Origin: an uncultured Gammaproteobacteria bacterium
Lineage (GTDB): Bacteria > Pseudomonadota > Gammaproteobacteria > CAIUAS01
Assembly (NCBI GenBank): GCA_903897205.1
Contig: CAIUAS010000041.1
Location: forward strand, 1 to 30,291
Direction of reading: 5' to 3'
Length of the DNA stretch: 30,291 nt
Shown: positions 28,410-30,291 of the stretch, one piece after another
Position numbering within the stretch: position 1 is the first letter of the stretch
How the letters are laid out: each line of letters opens with the position of its first letter
Program-made: the position numbers and the translations under genes
Notes under the pieces: model-generated
What the model was told of the DNA's origin: nothing
Seen by the model: the letters and a program-made list of their open reading frames with translations, nothing else
Databases searched by the model: none

Positions 28410-30291
28410 TTAGGCTTTAGCCAGATCCAAAAATAATTTATTCAAACGTTGCACGAAAGTAGCCGGATCTTCTAATTGTCCGCCTTCCGCTAAAACAGAT
28501 TGTTCAAATAAAATAGTTGTCCATTCGCTAAAACGTTCATCATCTTGCTCTGCTTTAAGACGTTGAATTAAAGGATGTTCAGGATTTAATTCAAAAATCG
28601 GCTGGCTGCTTGGTAAGTCTTGACCGGCCGCTTTTAATAAACGTTGCATGTGTGCTGTCATGTTATTTTCGTCAGACACAATGCAGGCAGGTGATTGGGT
28701 TAAGCGCCTGGTAATACGCACTTCCTTTACTTTATCACCCAAGACTTCTTTTGCATGTTTGGTTAAACCGGCAAAATCATCCTGCGTTTTTTCCTGTTCT
28801 TTCTTTTCTTCTTCATCAGCTAATTCATCTAAATCAACGCCGCCTTTGGCCACCGATTGCAGTGATTTGCCTTGAAATTCATTTAAGTGGCCGACTAACC
28901 ACTCGTCAATGCGATCGGATAATAATAAAACTTCAATGCCTTTTTTCCGGAAAATTTCTAAGTGCGGACTGTTTTTTGCGCTAACAAAAGTGTCAGCCGT
29001 TACGTAATAAATTTTCTTTTGTTCGGGCTTCATGCGGCGAATGTAATCGTCTAACGAGACGTTTTGTATTTCCGTGTCGGTGTGAGTCGTTGCAAAGCGT
29101 AATAATTTACCGACTTGCTCACGATTACTAAAATCTTCTGCTGGGCCTTCTTTTATAACATTACCGAACTCGCGCCAGAAAGTAGCGTATTTTTCTGCAT
29201 CTTCTTCGGCTAATTTTTCGAGCGTGTTTAATACTTTTTTCGTGCTGGCAGAACGAATAGTGTCGACAATTTTATTGTCTTGTAATATTTCACGGGAAAT
29301 ATTTAAGGGTAAATCCCCACAATCCACCACGCCTTTAATAAAGCGCAAATAGCGCGGCAAGAATTGTTCGGCATCATCCATAATATAAACACGGCGTACA
29401 TACAGTTTTAAACCGTGTGGTTTGTCGTGCTGAAATAAATCAAATGGCGCGTGTTTGGGGACATATAATAAAGTCGTATATTCATTTTTGCCTTCTACTC
29501 GATTATGTATCCATAACATGGGGCCATCGAAATCATGCGCAATGTGTTTGTAAAATTCTTTATATTCTTCATCTTTAATTTCTGCTTTTGGTAAAGCCCA
29601 TAATGCCGTTGCTTTATTAACGACTTCATACTCGCCGGTTGCTTCATCGAGCGTGCCATCTTCTTTCATGGGCGCGGGTTTTTTCATTTCGATGGGAATG
29701 AGCAAGTGATCGGAATATTTACGAATAATCGTATGTAAACGCCAGTCTTCTAAAAACTCGTCTTCGTCTTCACGTAAATGTAAGGTGATTTCAGTACCGC
29801 GTGTGGGTTTATTAATGGTTTCTACAGTAAACTCACCTTCGCCCGCTGATTCCCACAACACACCTTCTTCGGCGGCTGTGCCTGCTTTGCGAGTTCTGAC
29901 GGTTACTTTATTGGCGACAATAAACGCCGAATAAAATCCTACGCCGAATTGGCCGATGAGTTGTGTATCTTTGGCTTGATCGCCGCTTAAAGCAGTTAAA
30001 AACTCTTTAGTGCCTGATTTTGCGATAGTGCCTAAATGATCAACCGCTTCTTGATGTGACATGCCAATGCCATTGTCGCGGATAGTGATCGTGCGAGCTG
30101 TTTTATCGACATCGATCATTACTTTTAAATCGGGCTCATTTTCATACAGGCTAGCATTAGCCAGGGCAGCGAAGCGTAATTTGTCAATGGCATCGGAAGC
30201 ATTGGAAATGAGCTCGCGTAAAAAAATCTCTTTGTTGCTATATAGAGAATGAATCATTAAGTGCAACAATTGCTTAACTTCAGTTTGAAAA
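28410..30291 (-). CDS. htpG: Hsp90-family chaperone HtpG (5' end outside the window)
   Basis: HtpG is the bacterial ATP-dependent Hsp90 dimer. The frame is open to the right edge: upstream of LLHLMIHSLYSNKEIFLRELISNASDA the last codons in the window read FQTEVKQ, matching E. coli GFQSEVKQLLHLM, so only about 9-12 N-terminal residues are missing. The GHKL ATP site (DNGIGM and GQFGVGFYSAFIVA), the middle domain (RRVYIMDDAEQFLPRYLRFIKGVVD) and the C-terminal dimerisation domain (ending LFLDLAKA) are present. An internal TTG at 30269 should not be taken as the start. Confidence 0.97.
   Translation of the reverse strand, partial: FQTEVKQLLHLMIHSLYSNKEIFLRELISNASDAIDKLRFAALANASLYENEPDLKVMIDVDKTARTITIRDNGIGMSHQEAVDHLGTIAKSGTKEFLTALSGDQAKDTQLIGQFGVGFYSAFIVANKVTVRTRKAGTAAEEGVLWESAGEGEFTVETINKPTRGTEITLHLREDEDEFLEDWRLHTIIRKYSDHLLIPIEMKKPAPMKEDGTLDEATGEYEVVNKATALWALPKAEIKDEEYKEFYKHIAHDFDGPMLWIHNRVEGKNEYTTLLYVPKHAPFDLFQHDKPHGLKLYVRRVYIMDDAEQFLPRYLRFIKGVVDCGDLPLNISREILQDNKIVDTIRSASTKKVLNTLEKLAEEDAEKYATFWREFGNVIKEGPAEDFSNREQVGKLLRFATTHTDTEIQNVSLDDYIRRMKPEQKKIYYVTADTFVSAKNSPHLEIFRKKGIEVLLLSDRIDEWLVGHLNEFQGKSLQSVAKGGVDLDELADEEEKKEQEKTQDDFAGLTKHAKEVLGDKVKEVRITRRLTQSPACIVSDENNMTAHMQRLLKAAGQDLPSSQPIFELNPEHPLIQRLKAEQDDERFSEWTTILFEQSVLAEGGQLEDPATFVQRLNKLFLDLAKA

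Noticed and set aside
30269..30291. TTG at 30269 as the start of htpG
   Set aside because: The frame continues upstream with residues matching the HtpG N-terminus, so the gene simply runs off the window.

Overview
The window reads as chromosomal DNA of an AT-rich gammaproteobacterium. Almost every strong gene is a single-copy housekeeping gene with gammaproteobacterial architecture: parE, pilT diverging from yggS, ybeD-like, tkt, metK-ahcY, dacA-dat, rpiA, cca, rsgA-psd and htpG. The pcm-like gene followed by a probable tolC, the dacA-dat pair and an effector-like protein ending in a eukaryotic-type CaaX box suggest a host-associated relative of Legionella/Coxiella (Legionellales). That placement is inference. 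I recognised no rRNA, tRNA, CRISPR array, complete IS element or phage.

Layout. 1-3554, minus strand: the start of a probable tolC, a pcm-like methyltransferase, and a nitrite-reduction cluster transcribed as cupredoxin > nirK (AniA type) > DUF2231 membrane protein > cytochrome b561. 3793-9659: nudF, parE, pilT (minus) divergent from yggS, a DUF2878 membrane protein, a repeat-bearing lipoprotein and a YbeD-like protein. 9674-11273: a small toxin-antitoxin island with an intact mntA-hepT pair, a doubtful small membrane ORF, and an intact vapB followed by a vapC deletion remnant, closed by a strong terminator. 11272-17128: tkt (minus) divergent from metK-ahcY-mscS. 17247-23294, minus: a tightly packed run dacA > dat > rpiA > tolC-like > adaptor > ABC ATPase, with no ABC permease in it. 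23619-24443, minus: an unrecognised protein with a Ser/Pro-rich tail ending in CCILI. 24583-30291: cca, a small lipoprotein, rsgA-psd and the 5'-truncated htpG.

How the genes work together. The nitrite cluster could carry electrons from the quinol pool (b561, perhaps DUF2231) through the periplasmic cupredoxin to the copper nitrite reductase. dacA and dat both concern D-alanine and peptidoglycan. tkt and rpiA belong to the pentose phosphate pathway. metK and ahcY make and recycle the methyl donor cycle. The TolC-like protein, adaptor and ATPase are three of the four parts of a MacAB-type exporter.

The best leads are the CaaX-tailed protein (host-lipidated effector candidate), the NirK whose type-1 copper axial Met is replaced by Leu, the exporter operon lacking its permease, and the decayed VapC beside an intact VapB.
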